Shown here one piece after another: positions 35,543-47,351 of a DNA stretch of 64,000 bases. The notes under the pieces are model-generated. The model worked only from the letters and a program-made list of their open reading frames with translations, did not search any database and was not told the DNA's origin. Position numbers and translations under genes: made by a program. Each line of letters opens with the position of its first letter. Position 1 is the stretch's first letter. This stretch comes from Labia minor (lineage: Eukaryota > Arthropoda > Insecta > Dermaptera > Spongiphoridae), in the NCBI GenBank assembly GCA_963082975.1, contig OY720347.1, positions 11,390,225-11,454,224 on the forward strand. Reading direction: 5' to 3'.

Positions 35543-35846
35543 GATATATATATATATATATATATATAATGGACCAATCATTATAGCTCATCTTAAATTT
35601 TATTAATTGATCAAATTAAAATTTATAATGTTTTTTTTTTTGGTTGATGACCAATTTGTTCTAAAAGCTTCATAATAAATCAATAAATAAATATAAATAT
35701 ATATATATTTATTTATCATAGGCAGATGGCAATTTTAGGAAAATAGCATTTGAAAATGGCATTTAGCACCACGAAGAGATTTTATACTGAGCCAGATTAT
35801 CTATTTATCCAATTATCTTCACAAAATCTGTGTTTATTACCTGAAA

Positions 35847-36019
35847 GGAGTCCACCCAGCCTCCGGGAACAACATTGTGGAAAAGCTACTTGATAGCGCC
35901 TCCGATCAAGAAAATCAAGGTAAAGGTTGAGAGGACCCGTTCTACTGATCATAGGACACCTCATTGATATAACCGGCTTGATAGGCGTTGTTCTTGCGTA
36001 GCACGTACAAAGTCAGAGG
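35847..36019 (+). mobile_element. tRNA-derived SINE (family S1), 5'-truncated
   Basis: Runs from cacccagcctccgggaacaa through tgatagcgcctccgatcaag to aaagtcagagg. The 110-bp sequence before it (35735-35846) is shared with 53968-54115. Confidence 0.8.
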
Positions 36020-36209
36020 AAAACATATATGAGTTGTGTAAGATATGATTAACTAGAATTGTCGAAGCAGATTTGACCTTTTATGTGATTTTTATATATA
36101 ATGTCGTATAGAAATAAAAAAATTTAAGAATACAGATGAAAAGAAAAAGAAAAAAAAATATAATGAAATTTATTTCACATTTTTAAAAAGGGTTAAATTC
36201 AATAAGCAG

Positions 36210-36950
36210 GGTTGGTTTTTGTGGCTGCAAACCCTCCTCCATCCACTGCCTCCACCTTTATTATGAAAAGCCTTGTCTCCTGCTTGTAGATGTGTAAAAT
36301 ATATTTCATAGAGCAGCAGAGAATCAAAAAAAAACACAACTTATTTCTAAGAATATGTGACGTCAAAAGCGCGGGAGAGCTTCCAAACAGGAAATACGAA
36401 CGGAGATGAAACAGCTCACGTAATTTCCGGTCTGCAAAAGCGCGACGGAAGATGACAGAAGGAGAGCAAGCGAGGCGGGAGCGAGAAGTGTGCAGATATT
36501 AAAACAGCCTCCTCTCGCTCTCCCCCCCCACTCCCACTCTCTCTCTACAGAGACATACAAAGGACCAAAAGAGAGATGAAGAAGAAGTGTGTGTGTGTGT
36601 GTGTGTGTGTGTATAAGAGAGAGAGAAGAATCATCGATCCGCCCGGAGCAGATAAGCGCCGCCCTCAGCCCCGCCTCCGCACTCCCCCGCACTCCCTCTT
36701 CACCCATCATATCACTCACTCATTATGCACCCGGAGTGCAGTGAGCCGCCCTTTCGTTGGCGAATTCATCATCCTTACTCTTTGCTCATTTCAAATGGTC
36801 CCGTGGGAGATTTTCATTTAATTCCCATCACCTGTTTTATTTTTTTTTTAATTTCCAAATTCAATGGGCAAGAGAAGGGAGGAAGAAAAGGGTGAAGATT
36901 TTAGGTGACCGTCATTTCAATCTTATCAGGATAATAAAATGCACATCTTG
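36210..36950. promoter_or_regulatory. GC-rich island, candidate promoter
   Basis: Contains a TGACGTCA site (36358-36365) next to aaaagcgcggga. Also present are (GT)n at 36589-36612, gatccgcccggagc, ccgcctccgcactcccccgc and cacccggagtgcagtgagcc. ORFs occur on both strands and are not convincing. Composition is promoter-like. Confidence 0.35.
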
Positions 36951-37073
36951 ACTCTCTCAATAAAATGGATATTAATTAATAAATTTGTTGCGAATCTCGT
37001 TACTAACAAAAATAAAATGTACCAAAATCATTATCTTATCTATAGTATCTTTTAGTATATATATATTATATAT

Positions 37074-37360
37074 AAAAAAAACCTCTGACTTTATACGTCC
37101 TACGCAAGGACAACGCCTATCAAGCCGGTTATATCAATGAGGTATCCTATGATCAGTAGAACGGGTCCCCTCAACCTTTATCTTGATTTTCTTGATCGGA
37201 GGCGCAATCAAGTAGCTTTTCCCCAATGTTGTTCCCTGAGGCTGGGTTGATTCCGTCCCATTAGACCCCAGTTAGGGAAATTCCCTTGCCAGGCCCGGGA
37301 CTTGAACCCGGGACCATGTCAATGTGAAGAAGGTTCGCTACCCACACACCCAATGGCGCC
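37074..37360 (-). mobile_element. tRNA-derived SINE (family S1), near full length
   Basis: From 37360 down: ggcgccattgggtgtgtggg (A-box region), then B-box gggttcaagtcccggg, body ggaatttccc and tagcgcctccgatc-like sequence, and 3' end aaagtcagaggttttttt. This is a 285-bp element with a T-rich tail. Confidence 0.88.
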
Positions 37361-37673
37361 TATATATTATATATATGTAAGAGCATTCCTGTTCCATCTG
37401 TGTAGAACTAATAAGGATCAAGTCACAGTGACAATAAACAAACATTTAATCCTTCCAAATATAAATAACCAAAACAAATGTTTAATAATTTAATGTTGTT
37501 ATTATAATAGACTCAACTGTTGTTTTATAATGTTGTTAAATAAATCAACAAAGTGTTGCTTTCTAAATAAAAAGTTGATTTTATTATTTTATTATAATTA
37601 TATATAAAATTAATACATTAGTTAATTATAATAGTTGCAAATAAATAAAAAGAAACGTATATAATATATATAT

Positions 37674-38590
37674 ATTAACAAATTTATACAATTTATTATT
37701 ATCATAAACTTTAAAAATTTTCCAATTTTTTTAATTATTTATTACAATTGCTAAATGGGTTTTCTAAAAATGACCCATCAAAAATTGGTTTTCTAAAAGG
37801 ATACAAACTAATTAAAATAACTTTATTTTCATTTCTAGATGAAAAATATTTTCAAATTTACTTGATAATATAACATATTTGATTATATATATATATGTTG
37901 TTATAATTAGATGGTTTCAGTTTTATATTTTTCAAAGTAGCAATAGCTTATAGACTGTTTCAACAAAGGATTACTACTGATAATATAAATTCTGAAATTA
38001 TATTGACACCTGTATTTGTCTATATTTTAATTAAGAAAGAATGTTATATTTTTTTTCTTTTTATTTAATTTATAATAATCAAATACCATTTATATCATTT
38101 ATAATTTAATCTAAAAAACATTTTAATTAATATAATATAATTTTTATTTAATATTATTAAATCAAATTTATTCAACAATTTATTTGAAATTTTTTCATTT
38201 ATAATTGTTCATGTTCATTCATTATTATGTACTTCATGGATAATTGTTTTTTTTTGGTGAGTGATTTATATTTCGTAATTTGAATCTAAAATATTATTAA
38301 ATAAATATTTTTAATTTTATTTCGAAATTAAATAAAAAATTTTAAAATATTTTAAATATAAAAAAATATTAATACAATATCAATTAAAAAAAGGCGGGAG
38401 GCAAATTTCAATATGGATGACATAGTAACGACATTTAAATTTATTGCTGAAACCAATACAGATCAATTTTTCTTTATAAATAATATCTATGTGGTGTGAA
38501 TTACAAAAAAATTCCTTTGAGCGGCTTAATAATACAAATATATATATATATATACAATTTTTGTTAGTATAATAAGTTAGGATATAAATA
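37674..38590 (+). repeat. Long AT-rich repeat ending as family C, copy 1
   Basis: Matches 56967-57955 in reverse. Shared phrases are aagtagcaatagcttataga, ggattactactgataatata, gatggtttcagttttatatt and gctgaaaccaatacagatca, with the end acaatttttgttagtataat. No coding capacity is visible. Confidence 0.75.
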
Positions 38591-38959
38591 ATATTTAGAG
38601 TATGCCGAGGACAGTGATTCTCAATCACTCTGCCGTTTTTAAACTTTTTTTTCTAATTTGTTTCTAAAAAAAGGTAATATATTTTTGGGACTATGTTTGT
38701 TCTTAATAACTTCCGATTTTTTTTCTTAATTTTTTCAATTTGGTTCTTAAATAAGCGGGAGTGTCCTCCCCTAGACTTTCCCGCATATAAATAGGTATAA
38801 AGAGTTGTGAATGAATATTTAGAATGTGTAAACTAGGTATTGATAAAGAGCCAGTTCGTATTAGTTTATTGGTGTCAAATTTGATATTTGGTAACATTTA
38901 TATATATATATATATAGAATAAAGTGCTACTTCCGGTTAACTGATATTTTAAATGTAAA

Positions 38960-39455
38960 AAAAACAGATATGGATATAATATAAATATTTTTAATTTTAT
39001 TTTATTTATAATATATAAGGGCTGGCTGTGACGTCATGAAGTGCTGGGTGACGTCATATAATTTTAAATTAAGAAAAAACTAATGAAGATGATTTTTCTC
39101 GAGGATAAAACCAATACAAAGTGCATAACACGTGGAGATATGTCCTCACATGAAATTTGATATGAAAATAACCCTTCACTTCCTCTCTTCGATCGGCAAT
39201 ACTAGCACTTCCGGTTTCCGGATGCACCAAAAGTTGATCAATTCATCCTACTGATGTATTAAGTAAATATACCAAATTTCATCAAAATCCGTTGAGCCGT
39301 TCAGGCTGTACACATCTATACGGACGGACGGACAGACATGCTAAAAATACTTTTTTCTGTTAAGAAAATGCATGATTCGTGGAGATATGTACCTAAAAAT
39401 ATCCATAGGTGAAATTTGGTGTGAAAACAATACCTCCGTCGGTCGGTAAAAAAGA
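38960..39455 (+). mobile_element. Family D element with C/D core
   Basis: Has two TGACGTCA sites (39029, 39049), taaattaagaaaaaactaat, aaaatccgttgagccgttca, cggacggacggacagacatg and the terminal cgtcggtcggtaaaa. Confidence 0.78.
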
Positions 39456-39741
39456 AACGCTACTTGTAAAATGTCACTTCCGGTAGTCAGATCATGATGA
39501 AATTTGGTATCTGAATTTTTTTCATATTTTTAAATCTATATACAAAATATGAAGCAAATATCTCGAAGCAAACTGGTACTTTACTTGAAAGGTAAACGCA
39601 ACCAGTGTAGGTAAAGTACCACTTCCGGTTAACCGATTTTGACGAAATTTTGAGAGAAATCTACAAACTGTGAATAATATCGGTGTACCAAATTTCAAAG
39701 TCCTAGCTTGATTAGTTTTTGAGTAAATTTGTTTACAGACA

Positions 39742-39772
<31 letters not shown>

Positions 39773-39915
39773 CATACATACACACACACAGACATAATTC
39801 GAAAAATGGTATTTTCCGACTCAGGGAGGTCTAAAACGTCAAGATCTATCGAAATCTCGATGTCGAAATTTTTGACGATTCCAATACTTCCCTTATACGA
39901 AGTATGCGGGAAAGT
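39456..39915 (+). mobile_element. Microsatellite-bearing element, third relative of families D and E
   Basis: Contains gtaccacttccggttaaccg, ccaaatttcaaagtcctagc, a (CATA)n run at 39744-39780, and the end cgaagtatgcgggaaagtaa. An inverted match to that end, gactttcccgcata, lies at 38776-38789. Only one copy is in the window. Confidence 0.5.
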
Positions 39916-40071
39916 AAAAAACCGTTTTTGGGACTACTTTTTTTCAATATGGTAAACTTTTACACTCATCTTTTTCTTTGTGTGCCGCAAAATTTTTTAA
40001 ACCGTTAAAAGTGTGCCGCGGTAAAAAAAAAGATTGAGAATCACTGGTCTAGGATTTAAAACCCTTAGGAA

Positions 40072-40378
40072 TTGCATGACCTCTCTCTATGGGTTATAAA
40101 ATTGAGAAGGTTGGTATGGGCAGGAGACGTGGTTAGAATGGGAGAGGAAATGGCGGCGAAAAATATACTTTTGGGGGGACCGAGTGGTAAACGTCCTCTT
40201 GGAAGTTCAAGGACATGGTGGGTGGACAATGTAGGGAAGGGACGTGAGAGAATTGGGAGAGGGTAGAAGTTGGATGGTTGTGGCTTAGGATAGGGACATT
40301 TGGAGTAATGTGGTTGTTGCTGCCAAGTACTTTCGAATTCCGTAGAGCCACTGAGATAAATGGATAGATAGATAGATT
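40072..40378 (+). mobile_element. LINE 3' end fragment with (GATA)n tail
   Basis: The plus strand reads LRRLVWAGDVVRMGEEMAAK and GKRPLGSSRTWWVDNVGK, a LINE C-terminal signature. Then come degraded codons up to gataaatggatagatagata. A related reverse fragment lies at 50654. Confidence 0.7.
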
Positions 40379-40379
40379 T

Positions 40380-41284
40380 AAAACCCTTGTTAGTAAAGTT
40401 TTTTAAATAGTCTTTAGTTATAGACACTTCCCTCCTCCATCGTAAAACTTCTAACTAGTATTTATTTGAAATTTAACCATATTTTTATTATTGGTATGAA
40501 TATGATAAGTAGGAGAGACATAAATATTATTTTCTTAACGAAATATTTAGGTCGAATAAAGATTACCAAATCTTTGGTGAAATCTTATTCGTTAGATATA
40601 ATTTAGTATATATCTCAATTTATATTTATCTCTGTTCGATAAACAAAAACAATCTAAACAAATTCCAGTTGTAATAAAACGTTTCACTCACCGTGGATTA
40701 TTTTATGAAACCAATAAATTGTAACCTGAATCGCACAGAGTCATCGAAAGAGTGAAAGAGAGAAGGAGAAACGAACAGAGGGAGTTCGAAAACAGAAGGT
40801 GACATATTTGTGCCCGGTACTTTTCTATTCACCTTTAATAATCTTTTGGTGTTTTCCTTTCTTTTTTATTTTATTTTATTTTATTACAATATATACATTT
40901 ATGTCGAAATTGCTATAAATTATAGTAGCTTAAATCTAAAAAAAAAAAACAAGCAGATAGAAAGAAGAGAAAATTGTAATAATGGAGAATCAATTCGATC
41001 TTTATTTCACGATAAGATACCTCTAAGGGTAAATTTATATTTCGTTATCTTTTTTTTTTAATTTACTTAATAAAATAAATATATTTGCATAACATCTTAT
41101 CAAATAACAGAAAAAATATTGAATGAATAATATATATATATAATTTTTATTCTCTTTCTCTATGAGAGTTTAAAGAAAAAAATCTTTATGTTTAAATAGT
41201 AGAACTAAAATTTCAATAACAAAACAATAGATATTGACATATACATAAAAATACATTCCATTAATAATACATTATTATAATAAG
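40380..41284. other. AT-rich spacer with a small complex block
   Basis: Mostly A+T-rich. 40690-40810 has unique, richer sequence (ctgaatcgcacagagtcatc, gagaaacgaacagagggag). No gene or repeat recognised. Confidence 0.35.
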
Positions 41285-41921
41285 TTGACCTGTGGCCAGG
41301 CGCAGAACCTACCGACGGTTTGAAATAAATTAATTTCCAGCTACAGAAACAATTTCAAATAATTTAAATGTATCTATTAATGCAATAAAAAACAAATAGG
41401 CATATAACATAAATATTTTTAATTTTATTTTATTTATAATATATAAGAAGGCACTGGAAGGTCTTGAAGGACTGTGTGACGTCATATAATTTTAAATTAA
41501 GAAAAAACTAATGAAGATGATTTTTACCGTGGATAAAACCAATACAACGTGCATGATTCGTGGAGATATGTAAAAAAAATCTCCTCATGTGAAATTTGCT
41601 GTCAAAATAACCCTTCCCTTCCTATTGTAGATCGGTAATACTACCTCTTCAGGTTTCCGGATATACACCAAAAGTTGATAAATTCATCATACTGATGCTT
41701 TAAGTAAATATACCAAATTTTATCAAAATTCGTTGAGCCGTTCAAACTGTACACATTTATACGGACGGACGGACAGACGGACAGACGGACGGACAGACAT
41801 GATGCTAAAAATACTTTTTTCTGTTAAGAAAATGCATGCTTCGTGGAGATATGTAAAAATCTCCACTTGTGAAATTTGGTGTGAAAACAATACCTGCCTA
41901 CTATCGTCGGTCGGTAAAAAC
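41285..41921 (+). mobile_element. Family D element, near full length
   Basis: Starts cctgtggccaggcgcagaac and cctaccgacggtttg. It has TGACGTCA at 41477, a (GACG)n run at 41761-41795 and the end tatcgtcggtcggtaaaa. ORFs across the run are artefacts. Confidence 0.85.
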
Positions 41922-41929
41922 ATCTGAAT

Positions 41930-42128
41930 CCTGCTTGTGGATTGTCGGCTACTCTGAGAACGATTCCACATCAAGACTTCTCCAACAGTTTTCAAGCGTT
42001 AAACGAACGTTGTCAGAAGTGGGTTCTGGCTAGTAGAGAGTATTTTGAAGGTTAATAAAGGTATTTACAATTAACATTCTCTTTTTAATGTTTTTATAAT
42101 ACCATCCACCACTTTTTAGACACACCTC

Positions 42129-42130
<2 letters not shown>
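41930..42130 (+). mobile_element. Mariner 3' fragment
   Basis: The plus strand has NSFQALNERCQKWVLASREY followed by FEG and stop, a mariner C-terminus. It ends at tttttagacacacctcgta. It directly follows a D element. Confidence 0.7.
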
Positions 42131-42165
<35 letters not shown>

Positions 42166-42809
42166 GCTATACTATTGTATATAGTAATAAATAAACAATT
42201 AATTTCAAACACACACACACACGGGAGCAGAGTATTTTAAACTATTTATGTATAATTAACATTAACCAAATGAAAAATATTTATATACATATATATATAT
42301 ATATTCAATTTTATTACGAATATTTCATAATATATATTATTATATTACTGATTCATATTATATAATATAATATGTATATGTATTCTCTATTGTGTCTAAA
42401 ATAAATAAATAAATAAAAATAGTTAAAATATATATTTTATATTTTTTTAAATTTATTTGATATATAATACAACAAGCCTTTGAATGTTTTATAAAAACAT
42501 GACGAAGAATTGATTAATTATTTATTCAATATAAATATAGTGTGATTGATCTATAATTTTTTATTAGCTTTGTGAAAAATATTTGCATGCCATTATAATA
42601 TACTTACTATATAACATACATATTTTGTAATAATTATTAATTCAAAGTAGACTACCTGATTTGAAATACGAATATTATTTTAAAATTTTTTAAATTTATG
42701 TAGATATATTACTGGTAGAATAATTGTCAAGAAAATTAACATTCCATAGAACGTAGTTTGAAATTTATTTACCATTTACATTTTTTTTTGATTTCTTACA
42801 TATACAATA

Positions 42810-42856
<47 letters not shown>

Positions 42857-43300
42857 TTAAAAATTGTTTCTATTACTTTATTATCTCAAATTCATATCAA
42901 AAGCGCATAATTTAAACTCATATATCGAATGTGACGTTCTCACGCATGCATATTAATTATATTATGATTATTATTATTAATAATAATAATAATAAAAAAA
43001 TAAAAAAGCACTAACTAAAGGTAAATTGTAAGATTTCAAATAAAAGATATCTGCTAAAAAACTACGTTATTTAAAATGAACTAAATCTTTATATTAATGA
43101 AACAACATTAACTTTCGAGTATCTTTGAGTCACATAGACAGATAGATAGATACAATAATAATATATATAATTAATTTACTGATTAAATTAAAATTTATTT
43201 TAAATAAGAACACAAAAAGAAATGAATGTTTTATGTAATATACGGATTGAAACAAAATGGATGAAAACCTTTTACTATTTTCAACCAAATTCTAAGTACC
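42131..43300. other. AT-rich spacer with TA runs
   Basis: (TA)n at 42131-42162 and 42817-42848. Otherwise low complexity, with no gene. A short reverse fragment of family E (gcaatactatctatctctgg, then cgagatagt) sits at 43308-43340. Confidence 0.5.
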
Positions 43301-43307
43301 ACTCGTG

Positions 43308-43340
43308 ATCGCAATACTATCTATCTCTGGCGAGATAGTA
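43308..43340 (-). mobile_element. Family E element, terminal fragment
   Basis: Only the 5' end palindrome region remains, in reverse (tctctggcgagatagt). Confidence 0.6.
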
Positions 43341-43689
43341 TAATATATTTATTAAAAATAAACAAACAATATTTTAAGATTTTAATTAATTTATATAATT
43401 AATTAATTTATTTAATTTTATTTATGTTTTTAGTATTTGTTTGTTGGTTTGTTTTTTGTATTTTTAATTCATTAATGAAAAACATAAAATTTTCTAGATT
43501 TATTTAGTGTTACTTCTCTTATCTATTTTTAATTTTTTTCAAATTTTTATTTTATATAAGTATAGAATTCAGAACTATATTATATACATTTTTTATATGT
43601 ATTATACTCGTATAATAAAATCGATACAATCATATTTCTTTTACTTTGATTGTGTATAAAAGAAAAAAAAATAACACGAGAACAACAAT

Positions 43690-44060
43690 AAATGGTGGTT
43701 TTGAAAAGCGCTGATGTCAGTGAGCTGAAGAAGGATCGAGTTGCCTTTTCTTTTCTGATCCTTTATAATATCCAATGCCCTGAATAATCTGTGGCGTTCA
43801 TTTTGGCTTGCATTTTCGCATTAAGGGCCACGTGGCCAGAGGGCGACGGGACATAAATAGGCAGCTTAAAGCCGCGAGGAACGGTGGGAACACGTGTCAA
43901 ACAGGGGCCAGGGGCGCGCCCTAGCCATTGCGTTTCTCATAAATATGCCAAGTGCCCTTACGCATGCATTTATCCTTTGATCGCTTACGAATTTGTAAAT
44001 TTTTGATCCTGAATTATGATTTTTAACTATAGTACTAGACCCTCCCCTAATGTCAGACAC
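43690..44060. promoter_or_regulatory. Complex unique block with palindromic E-box, candidate enhancer or promoter
   Basis: Contains ggccacgtggcc (43826-43837), a second CACGTG (aacacgtgtc near 43890), a TATA-like cataaatagg near 43852, and cctttgatc (TCF-like) near 43973. It is single-copy here and much less AT-rich than its surroundings. ORFs on the minus strand look accidental. Confidence 0.4.
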
Positions 44061-44354
44061 GATCTCTGATAAACTACACTATCTATACGTTTATAAAATA
44101 GGATATATATATATATATATAAATATATATATGATAAAACATTATAGATAGGATTATCTGGACAATTAAGGCTTCAATGACCTCACTTTGTTTTGTGTTT
44201 ACTTTCCCATCACTAATTCTAAACATATATTTACCTAAATTCATGAGAATGTGAATATAAATTACTTTACTTTATAAATAAATTGATATTACTATTATAG
44301 ATATACTTACATATTTTATTTTTCAAAAAAACTCCAAAATATCCTTTTTAAATA

Positions 44355-44411
44355 AGAGGGTGGGGTGAAAAGTTTCCGACCTTACCAAGAAAAACGATGT
44401 TTTTAAATTTA
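44355..44411 (+). mobile_element. Solo terminus of family I mariner MITE
   Basis: agagggtggggtgaaaagtt followed by ccaagaaaaacgatgttttt. No partner terminus follows before AT-rich DNA. Confidence 0.65.
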
Positions 44412-44819
44412 ATTAAAAAATTAATTTTAAAATTAATATATTTCTTTAATTGAAATTTTGCTACAATTTCATATAGTTAAATAATTTTTTTTTTCGAAAT
44501 TAAAATTATTAATAATCTGTTTTGTATGTAGTTCTTAATCTTTTGTGATTATAGTTATACTAGTTTAAAAAATTTAATAAATATGTTTGTTTTAAGAAAA
44601 AAACAAAAGAAAAATTAATGATAAAATCAACAAATTATTATTTACAATAAAAACAAAAATATATTAATACCGATACACGTATATTAGCAAGTTTTGCAAC
44701 AAATTTGATTTCCATGAAAGTAGTGAAATTTTTAGTTTTTACAAATTTACTACAAATTTACCCAATATTTAAGTGATTCTTCTATGAGTAATCTAAATGT
44801 AAATATAACACACAACATA

Positions 44820-45272
44820 CGAGGGTGGGGTGAAATATTTCCGGCCTGACCAAGAAAAACGATATTTTTAAATTTTTTGTTTTTGCTTTATTTTTCAACA
44901 TTCAAGATAGCTGAGACCTGTACGATGTCAGCTGAACGTGTGTGAAATATTTTGCACAGCCATTTGAATATGGAAAGCTGTATGCAACGTGGGTGCCGCG
45001 TTTGCTAACGTGGGACCAAAAAAATTGCTTCAAAAAACATTTCTACCGACAATTTAGCGCTGTAGGCGTTTTTTTGTGTGTCGATTCATAACTGTTGACA
45101 AGACTTAAATTAAATTAGATCAAATTTAATTAATTAATTTAATTAATTAGAACACCCTTATGAGAAATGTATCAGTGTTAATGGAGATAATGTTGAAAAA
45201 TATAGCAAAAAAAAAAGAATTTAAAAACATTGTTTTTTTTGGTCAGGCCGAAAACTTTTCACCCCACCATTG
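44820..45272 (+). mobile_element. Mariner-derived MITE (family I), copy 2
   Basis: Long inverted ends as at 14104, flanked by TA, in the opposite orientation. Keeps SAERV and LCATWVPRLL pieces and RYEKCISVNGDNVEK. The central transposase is deleted. Confidence 0.85.
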
Positions 45273-45335
45273 TAACTAACTACTAACTATTAATTATTAA
45301 GGCTACATTAAATTATAGTAGTAGTATAGTGTATA

Positions 45336-45432
45336 GAGCTCAAAGAAGACTACATTGAAAAATAAAATAATTTTTTATCCAAAAACCTGTATTTCATTCA
45401 AAATGTCATGGACTTATTGACCTGCCCTCGTA
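45336..45432 (+). mobile_element. Mariner 3' terminus fragment
   Basis: ELKEDYIEK-stop followed by tcatggacttattgacctgc, then ctcgta. It matches the terminus of the element at 61945. Confidence 0.65.
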
Positions 45433-45469
45433 TATCAAATATTAGTTATAACACACTCTATCTAGGTAA

Positions 45470-45660
45470 TTTGATAAGTAGATTCAAATAATATATAAAA
45501 GCAATTGATTTACTGAGTGCAAGATTGTAAATGTCAAACGACGCAATGCAAATAATTAGGTGCATTGTCTGCAGAGTTGGTTTTGTGCATAGAAGAATGA
45601 CAATGTAACCGGAATTAGGCCTACTTCCTTTCGATCCCTTTGAAATGGAACAATACCAAT
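45470..45660. promoter_or_regulatory. Candidate enhancer with octamer and homeodomain site
   Basis: Unique block holding ATGCAAAT (45546-45553) overlapping TAATTA (45553-45558), followed by ggtgcattgtctgcagagtt and aatgtaaccggaattaggcc. Such composite POU/homeodomain sites occur in developmental enhancers. Function here is inferred only. Confidence 0.35.
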
Positions 45661-45701
45661 CATTTCATTTCATTTTAAGGGATATATATTTGAAAATCTT
45701 G

Positions 45702-45702
<1 letters not shown>

Positions 45703-45732
<30 letters not shown>
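45703..45732. repeat. (CT)n microsatellite
   Basis: About 15 CT units beside the candidate enhancer block. Confidence 0.9.
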
Positions 45733-45736
<4 letters not shown>

Positions 45737-46144
45737 ACTAACTTTTGCTGTCCCGGCTGATAAGAAATAATAAGAATGAAACTCAAAGAGCGACAGGTTC
45801 ATACAATATAACAAGCTCTCGTTATTATTAGCTATGTTATTATTAAACACAACAGTTTTATTTCATGTTCAGTCTCGTCCTCTTCATCCAAACGAGTTAT
45901 AAATAGATTTCACATTAAAGTGAGAAAATACATAAAGGGTTAATATCAATTTTTAAATGAAAAAAAAAAATTAAGATATCTGAGTGTGCAAAATAAACGA
46001 CCGTATTCTATAAATTGTTTATGCACAGAAAACTGCTAGCAGATTATGATTCTGAATGTTGTCAGAGTATTTTTATTAGTCCATTTATTTTGTATGACTC
46101 GTCCCCATAGCTATTAAATAATATCAATAATAATAATATTTGTT

Positions 46145-46765
46145 TTAATAATCTAAGGAAAAACAATATTTTGAATTATTTCGAAAAGTATTTATTTATT
46201 CATCAGTATCCATTTTGTCCCCTTCAAACTAATTCCCCTCAGAAATAATGCACTGATGTCAGCGCTTCTTCCAATCGTTGAAGCACTTCTGAAATGCGCT
46301 TTTCGGTATGACCATCAGATCGTTCTTCGATTTCGATTTTATCTCATCAATTATGGCAAAACGCTTTCCTTTCATTGGTCTCTTCAGTTTTAAGAATCGG
46401 AGGAAAAAGTCACAGGAAGCCAAATCTGTTGAATACGGTGGTTGAGGAATTATTTCGAAGTTGTTTTTAGCCAAAAATAAAACAAGCAATGATGTGTGAG
46501 CTGGTGCATTATTGTGATGCAGAACCCACGATTTGTCTTTCCACAATACCAATCGTATTACTTTTTAAGTAACAAAATCGAAGAACACTCAAAACGAAAC
46601 TAACTTTTTCAGTTGTCAAAAACAAAATACTAATCCAAAATGTCTGATAATGTCAACATATGAGAAACATATATGTACCAACATATCAAAAAAAAAAATT
46701 CGATAATCAAATGTACACAGCCCGCGAAAATACAAAATTCACCTTTTCTTTTGAACAAACTTCGT
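46145..46765 (-). mobile_element. Internally deleted mariner
   Basis: A 97-codon minus-strand ORF (46552-46259) holds SWVLHHNNAPAHTSLLVLFL, PQPPYSTDLASCDFFL and AFQKCFNDWKKR. HHNN replaces HHDN, so the second catalytic Asp is mutated. The N-terminal half is missing. The right end ccttttcttttgaacaaact matches the family at 3335. Confidence 0.82.
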
Positions 46766-47351
46766 GCATAGGCACATATCGTTTCTTATGGGCCTCCTCT
46801 AAAATTCTATTCATAATAAAGCAAACATTGTCAATTGAATAAATGCAGCAATGAATGGTAGATGATAGTTGATGATTCAATTTCTTTGCTTATGAATAAA
46901 AAAAAATCTCTGAATTTATAAATACTATATTAAATGCGACACGCCAATGAATGTTTGTTTGCTCAATCTCAATCAGATGATAAAATCTTTGTTCAACCAG
47001 TATCATACAGTCTATTCACTAGAAAAAGTAAGAGGGGGATATTAATTAGACAAACCATTTTAATAATAAATAAATGAAACACATATATATGGTCTATTAA
47101 AACAACCCTATGGATTAAACTATTCATCCTAAACTATCTATTCGAATATTAATTGTGAAATGAAATATTATCATTCAGGCAAGCTTTGATCTATGTACTC
47201 TATTAATCTATTTAGCCCCCTTGACAAATATTAATATTTGATTTAATAATTTCAAAGTAACCATTTTTTTACCTATATTGATGAATATATCTACATAAAG
47301 AGATATCTATATATTAAAGACATAAAAATAATATTGTAAACAAAAATAAAG

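Larger units (their letters stand above)
38612..40045. mobile_element. hAT-type MITE split by a 1.2-kb insertion
   Basis: The left part 38612-38695 (cagtgattctcaatcac, tctgccg) and the right part 39923-40045 (tgtgccgcggtaaaa, gattgagaatcactg) together match the element at 12646. Flanks gccgagga and gtctagga agree at 6 of 8 bases. The insertion carries D-type sequence and the block at 39456-39915. Confidence 0.65.

Noticed and set aside
36363..36951. ORFs on both strands including a 118-codon minus ORF
   Set aside because: HTHTHTHT from a (GT)n run, no domain, opposite-strand overlap. Treated as a regulatory-type island.
39744..39790. CRISPR-like or satellite array
   Set aside because: It is a plain (CATA)n/(CA)n microsatellite inside a transposon-like repeat.
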